Source: Stenotrophomonas maltophilia (GTDB lineage Bacteria; Pseudomonadota; Gammaproteobacteria; Xanthomonadales; Xanthomonadaceae). From it: a DNA stretch of 64,000 nucleotides. The first letter of the stretch is position 1, and every line of letters begins with the position of its first letter. The stretch spans positions 1 through 64,000 of the forward strand of contig DEZI01000035.1 in the NCBI GenBank assembly GCA_002364755.1. Direction: 5' to 3'. The position numbers and the translations under genes were made by a program. The notes under the pieces were generated by a model. The model searched no databases and was not told where the DNA came from. It saw only the letters and a program-made list of their open reading frames with translations. This document shows, in pieces, positions 1 through 7,027 of this stretch.

Positions 1-4
1 CACT

Positions 5-75
5 GAGCCGAGCATGGGCTCGGCTCTACATCCGCGCGATCACCTCGCTGGTGGGTGCCGACCGTTGGTCGGCAC
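5..75. repeat. Two SMAG-type palindromes at the left edge
   Basis: Two short palindromes lie downstream of fabB. The first (5-29) is a GAGCCGAGC/GCTCGGCTC stem whose GTAG end points to the minus strand. The second (51-75) is a GTGCCGACC/GGTCGGCAC stem preceded by GTGG. Both match the stem plus GTAG/GTGG architecture of Stenotrophomonas SMAG repeats. As transcribed hairpins they could act as 3'-end structures for fabAB, but there is no U-tract. Confidence 0.8.
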
Positions 76-84
76 GCCTTCCAA

Positions 85-1293
85 TCAAACGCGGCCGAAC
101 ACCAGCGCCGCGTTCGTACCCCCGAAACCGAAGCTGTTGGACATCACCGTGTCCAGCTTCTGCTCGCGGCTCTCGCGCAGGATCGGGAAGCCTTCCACCG
201 CCGGGTCCAGCTCGGTGATGTTGGCCGAGCCGGCCACGAAACCATCGCGCATCATCAGCAGGCAGTAGATCGCCTCATGCACGCTGGCCGCGCCGAGCGA
301 GTGGCCCGACAGCGCCTTGGTCGACGACAGCGGCGGCACCGCATCGCCGAACACTTCGCGGATCGCGCCCAGCTCGGTCACGTCGCCCAGCGGCGTCGAG
401 GTGCCGTGGGTGTTGAGGTAATCCAGCGGACGGTCGACGTTCTGCAGCGCCATCTTCATGCAGCGCACCGCGCCTTCGCCGGACGGGGCGACCATGTCGG
501 CACCGTCGGAGGTCACGCCGTAGCCGATCAGCTCGGCATGGATGCGTGCACCGCGGGCAACGGCGTGGTCGTAGTCTTCCAGCACCAGCATGCCGCCGCC
601 ACCAGCGATGACGAAGCCGTCGCGGTCCTTGTCATACGGGCGCGAGGCGCTGGCCGGGGTGTCGTTGAAGCTGGTCGACAACGCGCCCATCGCATCGAAC
701 ATCACGCTCATCGACCAGTGCAGGTCTTCGCCGCCACCAGCGAACATGATGTCCTGCGCGCCATGGCGGATCATGTCCGCGGCCGCGCCGATGCAGTGCG
801 CCGAGGTCGCGCAGGCGGCCGACAGCGAGTAGCTGACGCCCTTGATCTGGTACGCGGTGGCCAGGCAGGCCGACACGGTGGAGCACATCGTGCGCGGCAC
901 CATGTACGGGCCGACCTTGCGCACGCCACGGGCGCGCAGCAGGTCCACGGCACCCACCTGCCATTCGCTGGAACCACCGCCGGAACCGGCGATCAGGCCG
1001 GTGCGCAGCGCGCTCACCTGTTCCGGCGACAGGCCGGCATCGGCGATCGCATCGCGCATGGCGATGTAGGCGAAGGCCGCCGCATCGCTCATGAAGCGCT
1101 TCTGCTTGCGGTCGATCTGTGCATCCAGGTCCAGATCCACGCGGCCGCCCACCTGGCTGCGCAGGCCGGCTTCGGCGTGGTCGGGCAGCGCGGTGATGCC
1201 GGCGCGGCCTTCGCGCAGCGCCGAGGAAACGGTATCCAGATCATTGCCCAGGCACGAGGTGATGCCCATGCCGGTGATGACGACGCGACGCAT
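85..1293 (-). CDS. fabB: Beta-ketoacyl-ACP synthase I (FabB)
   Basis: This condensing enzyme elongates acyl-ACP and is specifically needed after FabA to carry unsaturated chains forward in type II fatty acid synthesis, in the cytosol. The 402-residue protein has the thiolase fold motifs: active-site Cys161 in SLSAACATSAH, His296 in NTHGTSTPLGD, Lys326 and His331 in SGHSLGAA, and a C-terminal FGFGGTNAAL loop. Length is normal for FabB (about 404). Its ATG overlaps the fabA stop by one base (TGATG), so the two are translationally coupled. The fabA-fabB pairing distinguishes it from FabF. A SMAG palindrome follows the stop. Confidence 0.96.
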   Translation of the reverse strand: MRRVVITGMGITSCLGNDLDTVSSALREGRAGITALPDHAEAGLRSQVGGRVDLDLDAQIDRKQKRFMSDAAAFAYIAMRDAIADAGLSPEQVSALRTGLIAGSGGGSSEWQVGAVDLLRARGVRKVGPYMVPRTMCSTVSACLATAYQIKGVSYSLSAACATSAHCIGAAADMIRHGAQDIMFAGGGEDLHWSMSVMFDAMGALSTSFNDTPASASRPYDKDRDGFVIAGGGGMLVLEDYDHAVARGARIHAELIGYGVTSDGADMVAPSGEGAVRCMKMALQNVDRPLDYLNTHGTSTPLGDVTELGAIREVFGDAVPPLSSTKALSGHSLGAASVHEAIYCLLMMRDGFVAGSANITELDPAVEGFPILRESREQKLDTVMSNSFGFGGTNAALVFGRV

Positions 1294-1808
1294 CAGAAGC
1301 TCCCGGTTTCAGTGAACAGGCCCACGCGCAGGTCGCGGGCGTTGTAGATCTCGCGGTCGTCCACGTACATGCGGGCATCGGCCTGGGCCATCACCAGCTT
1401 GCGGTTGATGACGCGGGTGATGTCGATCTCGTAGCGCACCAGCTTCGCTTCCGGCAGCACCTGGCCGGTGAACTTCACCTCGCCGCAGCCCAGGGCGCGG
1501 CCCTTGCCGGGCGCGCCCAGCCAGGTCAGGTAGAAGCCGGTCAGCTGCCACATGGCATCCAGGCCCAGGCAGCCGGGCATCACCGGGTCGCCGATGAAGT
1601 GGCAGCCGAAGAACCACAGGTCCGGGCGGATATCCAGTTCGGCACGAACCATGCCCTTGCCATGCGGTCCACCGTCCTCGCGGATGTCGGTGATGCGGTC
1701 GAACATCAGCATCGGGTCGTTGGGCAGACGGCCGGCGGCGGCGCCGAACAGTTCACCGCGGGCGCTGGCCAGCAGCTGGTCACGGTTGAACGCGTGGAGA
1801 CGAGTCAT
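1293..1808 (-). CDS. fabA: 3-hydroxydecanoyl-ACP dehydratase/isomerase (FabA)
   Basis: FabA dehydrates 3-hydroxydecanoyl-ACP and isomerises the trans-2 product to cis-3, the branch point for unsaturated fatty acids. The start chosen (MTRLHAFNRDQLLA) gives 171 residues, the usual family length; the frame stays open upstream but that extension has no family similarity. The active-site signature FFGCHFIGDPVMPGCLGLDAMW holds the catalytic His and Asp. It is the first gene of a fabA-fabB operon, so the promoter should lie between here and dinB at 2000; I could not pick out a convincing -10/-35. Confidence 0.96.
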   Translation of the reverse strand: MTRLHAFNRDQLLASARGELFGAAAGRLPNDPMLMFDRITDIREDGGPHGKGMVRAELDIRPDLWFFGCHFIGDPVMPGCLGLDAMWQLTGFYLTWLGAPGKGRALGCGEVKFTGQVLPEAKLVRYEIDITRVINRKLVMAQADARMYVDDREIYNARDLRVGLFTETGSF

Positions 1809-1999
1809 GGAAAGCGCATTCCTGGAAGCGAAAACAAGGCAACAAGTCCCCGAGGATGCACGACGGTTGCAACGGGAATCAAACCGCCGCACCGTACGCG
1901 TGCGTAGTGTTTTCCCCGGGAATGACGCATCCCGTTGATGCACAACGACCATACTTCGCCGTCTGGACCGGTACGGTGCGGTTATCATGTCAGCCAACC

Positions 2000-3094
2000 A
2001 TGAACGCACTGCGCAAGATCATCCACGTCGACATGGACGCCTTCTACGCGTCGGTGGAGCAGCGTGACGACCCGTCGCTGCGCGGCAAGCCGGTGGTCGT
2101 GGCCTGGCGCGGCGCGCGTTCGGTGGTGTGCGCGGCGTCCTACGAGGCTCGGGTGTTCGGCGTGCGCTCGGCGATGCCGGCGTTGCGTGCCGAGCGCCTG
2201 TGCCCGGATGCGATCTTCGTGCCGCCGGATTTCGCGCGTTACAAAGCCGTGTCACGCCAGGTGCGCGAGATCTTCCTGCGCCACACCGATCTGGTCGAAC
2301 CGCTGTCGCTGGACGAGGCCTACCTGGACGTGACCGCGCCGAAGAGCGGCATCGAACTGGCCACCGAAATCGCGCGCACCATCCGCGCGCAGATCCGCGA
2401 AGAGACGAACCTGACTGCTTCAGCCGGCATCGCGCCGAACAAGTTCCTGGCCAAGATCGCCTCGGACTGGCGCAAGCCTGATGGCCAGTTCGTCATTCCG
2501 CCGCAGCGCGTGGATGCCTTCCTGCTGACCCTGCCGGTGAAGAGCGTGCCGGGCGTGGGCAAGGTGATGGAAGGCAAGCTGGCCGAGCGCGGCATTGTCA
2601 CCTGTGGTGACCTGCGCAACTGGACGCTGCCGGACCTGGAAGAGAGCTTCGGCAGCTTCGGCCGCAGCCTGTACAACCGCGCCCGCGGCATCGACGAACG
2701 CCCGGTGGAACCGGATCAGCAGGTGCAGTCGATCTCGTCGGAGGACACCTTCGCCGAAGACCTCCTGCTGGAAGACCTGGGCGACGCCATCGTGCAGCTG
2801 GCCGAGAAGACCTGGCACGCCACGCGCAAGACCGAACGCATCGGCCACACCGTGGTGCTGAAATTGAAGACCGCGCAGTTCCGCATCCTCACCCGCAGCT
2901 ACACCCCCGACCGCCCACCGGAATCGCTGCAGGAACTGCGCGACATCGCCCTCTCCCTGCGTGCCCGCGTCGACCTGCCCGCCGACACCCGCTACCGCCT
3001 GGTCGGCGTCGGCCTCGGTGGATTCCGCGATAAGGAACTGGTCGTGCAGGGCGAACTGTTCGGGCACGGCCCGAATCATTCCACCTCCATCTGA
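2000..3094 (+). CDS. dinB: DNA polymerase IV (Y family)
   Basis: A 364-residue translesion polymerase. The start is the ATG before MNALRKIIHVDMDAFYASVE, which matches the conserved N terminus; longer in-frame starts read through non-conserved sequence. Visible motifs: catalytic Asp11 in HVDMDAF, Asp105-Glu106 in SLDEAYLDV, the helix-hairpin-helix at VPGVGKVMEGKLAE, and a C-terminal QGELF that fits the QxxLF sliding-clamp binding motif. It is divergent from fabA. I see no clear LexA-type palindrome in the short upstream region, so SOS control is not shown by the sequence. Confidence 0.96.
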   Translation: MNALRKIIHVDMDAFYASVEQRDDPSLRGKPVVVAWRGARSVVCAASYEARVFGVRSAMPALRAERLCPDAIFVPPDFARYKAVSRQVREIFLRHTDLVEPLSLDEAYLDVTAPKSGIELATEIARTIRAQIREETNLTASAGIAPNKFLAKIASDWRKPDGQFVIPPQRVDAFLLTLPVKSVPGVGKVMEGKLAERGIVTCGDLRNWTLPDLEESFGSFGRSLYNRARGIDERPVEPDQQVQSISSEDTFAEDLLLEDLGDAIVQLAEKTWHATRKTERIGHTVVLKLKTAQFRILTRSYTPDRPPESLQELRDIALSLRARVDLPADTRYRLVGVGLGGFRDKELVVQGELFGHGPNHSTSI

Positions 3095-3102
3095 CCGACC
3101 CC

Positions 3103-3342
3103 GTGCCGACCAACGGTCGGCACCCACCAGAGCGGATCGCTGTTCCGACAGATCGTGGGAAACTGTCGAAGGCGGGGTGGGTCCGGTTGCGGGGGGGGGA
3201 GCGGCATGGATGCCGCGACCAAGCCCCCATGGACGGGTTCACGGCGTCCCCTGCCACCGGACCCACGCCGCCAACCCATAGATACCCAGCTGTTGCTCCG
3301 GCTGTTGCCGTTGCATTGAGCAGGTGCAGGGCGCAGCCCTGC
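3103..3342 (+). repeat. Composite hairpin repeat, copy A
   Basis: A 240-bp non-coding unit. In order: SMAG-like palindrome (3103-3127, GTGCCGACC/GGTCGGCAC), about 33 bp linker, the conserved box AACTGTCGAAGGC (3161-3173), stem arm 3171-3196, a core of about 50 bp, complementary arm 3247-3272, about 50 bp linker, and a terminal small palindrome GCAGGGC/GCCCTGC (3326-3342). The core contains GGCATGGATGCC and CCCCCATGG. Arm and core resemble the copies at 27730-27962 and 28027-28243. It fills the gap between dinB and the next, convergent gene. Confidence 0.85.
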
Positions 3343-3360
3343 AAAAACAAACCACCTGCC

Positions 3361-4275
3361 TCAAGGCCACTGCATCTCGCCCTTGGCCACCTTCGCACTC
3401 AACTCCAGCGACGCCACGCCTTCCAACCTGGGGTAACGCGCCCGCATCGCCTTCACCAGCGCCGCACTGTCCTCCGCCTTGCCCGTTTCCACGTCGAATG
3501 CACGGATGTAGTCCGCCGTGAAACGCAGCGCGCCCGCATCCAGCGCCGTACCGGGCGCATAATGGCCCGGCACCACCACCTTCGGCTTCAGCGCCTGCAG
3601 CTGCTGCAGCATCTGCAGCCAATCGGCATGCGACTGCGGCGTCTGCGTATCGGCCATCCACACATGCTCGCCGGCCACTACCGGAATGCCGCCCACGATC
3701 GCGCGCAGCGACGGCACCCACAGCACCGTGCGGTCCGGCGTCGGCCCATCCAGCCCGATCAGCGGCAGGCGCTGGCCTTCCAGCTGCAGCGCATCGCCCT
3801 CCAGCACCTGCGGCACGATGATGCGCGCGGGCACATCGGCACCCATCTTCGGGCCCCAGTAGGCCAGCTTGCCGGCCTGGGTCTGCTCGATGTGGGCGAC
3901 GGTCTGCGCGGTGGCGACGATGCGTGCCTGCGGGAAGGCATCCTGCAGCGTGGCCAGGCCGAAGTAGTAATCCGGATCGCCGTGGCTGATGTAGATCGTG
4001 GTCAGCTGCTTGCCGCTGGCGCGGATCTTTTCGACCAGTGCACGCGCATCGCGGGCCGCGAACTGTGCATCGACCAGTATTGCCTCGCGGCGGCCTTCAA
4101 TCAGTACCGAGGACACCGAAAACATCGCCTGCGGGCCGGGATGGAAGGTCTGCAGGTGCAGTTGTGAGTGTTTCGCCGCCGTGGCGGCTGCCGGCGTGGC
4201 CGGTGCGGCCAGCAACGGCGCACTGGCGAAACCGGCGGCCAGCGCGAACGGAAGAAGCAGGGCAGCAGTACGCAT
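3361..4275 (-). CDS. Exported metallo-beta-lactamase-fold hydrolase
   Basis: A 304-residue MBL-fold protein with an N-terminal signal peptide (MRTAALLLPFALAAGFASAPLLAA) and therefore probably periplasmic. The start chosen follows a SMAG repeat; a longer frame would read through that repeat. The metal-binding loop is SHGDPDYYFG, which departs from the usual HxHxDH: the first His is Ser and the last is Tyr, while H-x-D-x-D remains. A second motif, VVPGHYAPG, provides a likely further His. Such Vmh-like MBL proteins are mostly uncharacterised, so substrate and even metal occupancy are uncertain. Confidence 0.7.
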   Translation of the reverse strand: MRTAALLLPFALAAGFASAPLLAAPATPAAATAAKHSQLHLQTFHPGPQAMFSVSSVLIEGRREAILVDAQFAARDARALVEKIRASGKQLTTIYISHGDPDYYFGLATLQDAFPQARIVATAQTVAHIEQTQAGKLAYWGPKMGADVPARIIVPQVLEGDALQLEGQRLPLIGLDGPTPDRTVLWVPSLRAIVGGIPVVAGEHVWMADTQTPQSHADWLQMLQQLQALKPKVVVPGHYAPGTALDAGALRFTADYIRAFDVETGKAEDSAALVKAMRARYPRLEGVASLELSAKVAKGEMQWP

Positions 4276-4289
4276 CAACGATTCCTTGT

Positions 4290-4352
4290 GTAGAGCCGAG
4301 CCCATGCTCGGCTGAAGTGTTTGCCTCGAGCCGAGCGCAGGCTCGGCTCTAC
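4290..4352. repeat. SMAG inverted pair
   Basis: Two GTAG palindromes in opposite orientation: 4290-4313 (plus; GAGCCGAGC stem) and 4328-4352 (minus), with GTAG at both outer ends. This dimer layout can fold into one long hairpin. It fills the gap between the MBL gene and the NAD(P)-binding protein gene. Confidence 0.85.
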
Positions 4353-4368
4353 CGGGGAAACGTATCGA

Positions 4369-5007
4369 TCAATACGCCGCAGTGATGATCTGCTTCGGGT
4401 ACTTGGCCGCTTCCAGCTCGGCCACGAACGCCGCACCGTAATCGGCGTAGCTGATGCGGCTGTGGCCGCTGGCATCGGCGAGGAAGGTCTTCGCCTGCAC
4501 GCGGTACTGGCCACGCTCGTCGCCCGGGCCGATTTCCGCCGCCGGCGAGAAGAAGGTCCAGTCCAGGTCATCCACGGCCTGCAGGCGCTTCAGCGCTTCG
4601 CGCGCGGCCAGTGCGTACGGCTTGTAGGCGGCCGGGAAGTCCGGGGTGTCGACCAGCTGCACGCCCGGCGCGATCTCCAGGCTGCCGGCGCCACCGACCA
4701 CCACTACGCGCGGCACCTTGGCCTGGCGCGCGGCGGCGACCAGCTGGTCAGCCACAGTGGCGATCTGGGCGATGTCATCACCCGGGCGCGGGCCGTAGGC
4801 GCTGGCCAGCACCTCGTGGCCGGCAATCACCGCAGCCAGGGCGTCGGTGTCGTCCAGCGCGGCGATGGCGAGCTGGGCACCGGCCAGTTCGGCCGGCAGG
4901 TCCTTTTCACTGCGGACCATGGCCGTGACCTGGTGGCCGTTGGCCAGCGCGTGGCGGGCGATCTGGCGCCCGATGTTGCCGGTGGCACCGACGAGGGCAA
5001 TCTTCAT
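4369..5007 (-). CDS. NAD(P)-binding Rossmann protein, atypical SDR
   Basis: A 212-residue protein starting MKIALVGATGNIGRQIARHAL, with the glycine-rich GATGNIG dinucleotide motif of atypical short-chain dehydrogenases (NAD(P)H-binding family, NmrA/YwnB type). No canonical YxxxK pair is evident, so it may be a redox sensor or a flavin/quinone-related reductase. Divergently transcribed from the LysR gene at 5116 with a 108-bp shared promoter region, so it is the obvious candidate target of that regulator. A SMAG pair lies just past its stop. Confidence 0.75.
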   Translation of the reverse strand: MKIALVGATGNIGRQIARHALANGHQVTAMVRSEKDLPAELAGAQLAIAALDDTDALAAVIAGHEVLASAYGPRPGDDIAQIATVADQLVAAARQAKVPRVVVVGGAGSLEIAPGVQLVDTPDFPAAYKPYALAAREALKRLQAVDDLDWTFFSPAAEIGPGDERGQYRVQAKTFLADASGHSRISYADYGAAFVAELEAAKYPKQIITAAY

Positions 5008-5115
5008 GGCGGAACTCCTTGGGGCGGAATGGGGTGCGGACGTGGCCACTGTAGGCCGCTGCAGTTGCTCGAAAAACAGCGTATAACGCGCTTGTTTGTT
5101 GCATGGACCGAGCAG

Positions 5116-6045
5116 ATGGACCGATTGACCGCCATGACCGTGTTCGTCGAAGTGGCCGAGCGCGGCAGCCTGACCGCCGCCGCCGAGGTGCTGGACATGT
5201 CCCGCGCGATGGTCAGCCGCTACCTGGCCGAGGTGGAGGACTGGCTGGGCGCGCGCCTGCTGCACCGGACCACGCGGCGGATCAGCCTGACCGGCGCCGG
5301 TGAAGCCGCGCTGGCGCGCTTCCGGCAGATGCTGGCCATCGGCGAGGAACTGCAGGGCGAACTGGCCAGCGACGATCCCGAGCCGCACGGCACCCTGCGC
5401 ATCACCGCCAGCGTGTCGTTCGGGCAGAGCCATCTGGCCCGCGCTGTGGCTGCCTTCGTGCAGCGCCATCCGGCGGCGCGCATCGAGTTGCTGCTGGTCG
5501 ACCGCATGGTCAACCTGGTGGAGGAGCGCGTGGACCTGGCCGTGCGCATCGCACGCCAGATCGACCCGGGCCTGATCGCGCGACGGCTGGCCACCTGCCG
5601 CTCGGTGCTGTGCGCCACGCCGGCTTACCTGCAGGCTCATGGCACGCCCAGCGCGCCGGAACAGCTGCCCGCGCACAACTGCCTCACCCATCACTACGTG
5701 GGCAAGAGCCTGTGGCAGCTGCACCGCGATGGCCGCTCGCTGTCGGTGGCGGTGGGCGGCAACATCAGCGCCAACGAAGCATCACTGCTGCTGGAAGCGG
5801 TGCGCGCCGGTGCCGGCATCGCCATGCTGCCGACCTACCAGGTGGCACCGCTGCTGCGTTCGGGCGAACTGGTGCAGCTGCTGCCGGCCTACGAACTGGA
5901 CGAGCTGGGCATTCATGCCGTGTACGCATCGCGTCGACAGCAGCCCGCTGTCATGCGGCGGTTCCTGGATTTCCTTGCTGAGTGTTTTGCCAGCCCGGCC
6001 TTCCAGGATCTGGATTGGCGCCCAGCGACCAAGGAGGACACATGA
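5116..6045 (+). CDS. LysR-family transcriptional regulator
   Basis: 309 residues, normal for the family. The start is set at MDRLTAMTVFVEVAERGS, the canonical beginning of the winged HTH; the longer open frame upstream is not conserved. The HTH spans about residues 4-62 (GSLTAAAEVLDMSRAMVSRYLAEVED) and is followed by a periplasmic-binding-protein-like effector domain. SRAMVSRY in place of the usual SxSAVSR places it in the CrgA/DsdC-like subgroup. Its position divergent from the Rossmann protein gene suggests it controls that gene. Effector unknown. Confidence 0.88.
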   Translation: MDRLTAMTVFVEVAERGSLTAAAEVLDMSRAMVSRYLAEVEDWLGARLLHRTTRRISLTGAGEAALARFRQMLAIGEELQGELASDDPEPHGTLRITASVSFGQSHLARAVAAFVQRHPAARIELLLVDRMVNLVEERVDLAVRIARQIDPGLIARRLATCRSVLCATPAYLQAHGTPSAPEQLPAHNCLTHHYVGKSLWQLHRDGRSLSVAVGGNISANEASLLLEAVRAGAGIAMLPTYQVAPLLRSGELVQLLPAYELDELGIHAVYASRRQQPAVMRRFLDFLAECFASPAFQDLDWRPATKEDT

Positions 6046-6317
6046 ACCATGGACAGGCATTGCTCGACCACAACCGCGCGGCGTGGGAATGGCAGGCGCG
6101 CGAGGTAGGCGATCGGTATCGCCCGGTCGATATGTGCCCGGGGTACGCCGCTTGTGTGTGGACCCGCAAGACCTGCCGACCGTCGAGCGCAAGGCCAGAC
6201 TCCGCGCCCGCCGGTTCGGCTCAGGGGGAATCGGGAAAAGCGCGGGGCGTACAATGGACGGCCCACGTCGTACAGGTGCCGTCCTTTGTCGTATCCCTAT
6301 CCGTTGGTTGTGTTTGA
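6042..6317 (+). pseudogene. Possible 5' remnant of a SAM-dependent methyltransferase gene
   Basis: A frame opening with ATG overlapping the LysR stop (ATGA) reads MNHGQALLDHNRAAWEWQAR, then GDRYRPVD. That resembles the N terminus of a class of methyltransferases beginning with HNRAAW...Q and a later RPV, but after about 40 residues the similarity ends and no GxGxG methyltransferase motif follows. The frame then overlaps the start of gph. The translational coupling hints that an intact methyltransferase once followed the regulator. The family link rests on a short stretch, so this is tentative. Confidence 0.35.
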
Positions 6318-6957
6318 TCTGGACGGCACGCTGGTGGACAGCGCGGCCGATATCGCCGAAGCGCTGAACCGCACGCTGGAAGACATCGGCCTGGCGCGCG
6401 TGCCTGAAGCCACCGTGCTGGGCTGGATCGGCGATGGCGTGCGGCGGCTGGTGGAGCAGGCCGTGCATGCCGCCGCTCGTGACATCGATCTGGCCGAAGT
6501 GATGCCGACCTTCATGGTGCATTACCGCGAGTGCCTGCTGCGCAGCCCGCGCCTGTTCGGCGGCGTGCCCGAAGCGCTGGCCGTGCTGCGCACGCGTGGC
6601 GTGCCCCTGGCCATCTGCACCAACAAGCCGGCGGCGCTGGTGTCGCCGCTGCTGCAGCACCTGGGCATCGGCGACGCGTTTTCGCTGGTGCTGGGCGGTG
6701 ATTCGCTGCCGCAGCGCAAGCCCAGTGGTGAACCGCTGCGGCATATCGCCGCGCACTTCGGGCTGGCAGTGGACGCCTGCCTGATGGTTGGTGATTCGCT
6801 CACCGACTACCGTGCCGCCGAAGACGCAGGCATGCCGATCGCACTGGTGCGCTACGGCTACCCGCGTGGCCTGGACCTGGAAACGGCACATGCCGTGGCG
6901 GTCATCGACGACCTGCGTGACCTGCCGGGGCTGGCATCAGGCATTCCGACGCCGTGA
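6286..6957 (+). CDS. gph: Phosphoglycolate phosphatase (HAD superfamily)
   Basis: Hydrolyses 2-phosphoglycolate, for example from DNA repair of oxidised ends. HAD motifs are all present: FDLDGTLVDSAADI (motif I), CTNKP (motif II), the Lys in PQRKPSG (motif III), and VGDSLTDYRAA (motif IV). No ATG lies near the motif. The TTG at 6286 gives LSYPYPLVVFDLDGT and a 223-residue protein of normal length, with AGG about ten bases upstream as a weak ribosome site. Longer starts read through the methyltransferase-remnant region. The start codon is inferred; the function is secure. Confidence 0.88.
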   Translation: MSYPYPLVVFDLDGTLVDSAADIAEALNRTLEDIGLARVPEATVLGWIGDGVRRLVEQAVHAAARDIDLAEVMPTFMVHYRECLLRSPRLFGGVPEALAVLRTRGVPLAICTNKPAALVSPLLQHLGIGDAFSLVLGGDSLPQRKPSGEPLRHIAAHFGLAVDACLMVGDSLTDYRAAEDAGMPIALVRYGYPRGLDLETAHAVAVIDDLRDLPGLASGIPTP

Positions 6958-6963
6958 TCCGTT

Positions 6964-7016
6964 CGCCGGGCATGGCCCGGCGCTACCAATCATGTAGATC
7001 GACGCCATGCATCGAT
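6964..7016. repeat. Two SMAG-type palindromes between gph and btuB
   Basis: 6964-6986 is a CGCCGGGC/GCCCGGCG palindrome with its GTAG on the minus strand. 6994-7016 starts GTAGATCGACGCC on the plus strand and is less perfectly paired. They sit between convergent gene ends and may serve as shared 3' structure. Confidence 0.8.
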
Positions 7017-7027
7017 GCCGAGGCCCG

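Noticed and set aside
1809..1999. LexA box in front of dinB
   Set aside because: No palindrome of the expected type was found in the fabA-dinB gap.
3326..3342. Hairpin GCAGGGC/GCCCTGC as terminator for dinB
   Set aside because: Followed by A-tract, not T-tract, on the plus strand. It is a part of the composite repeat.
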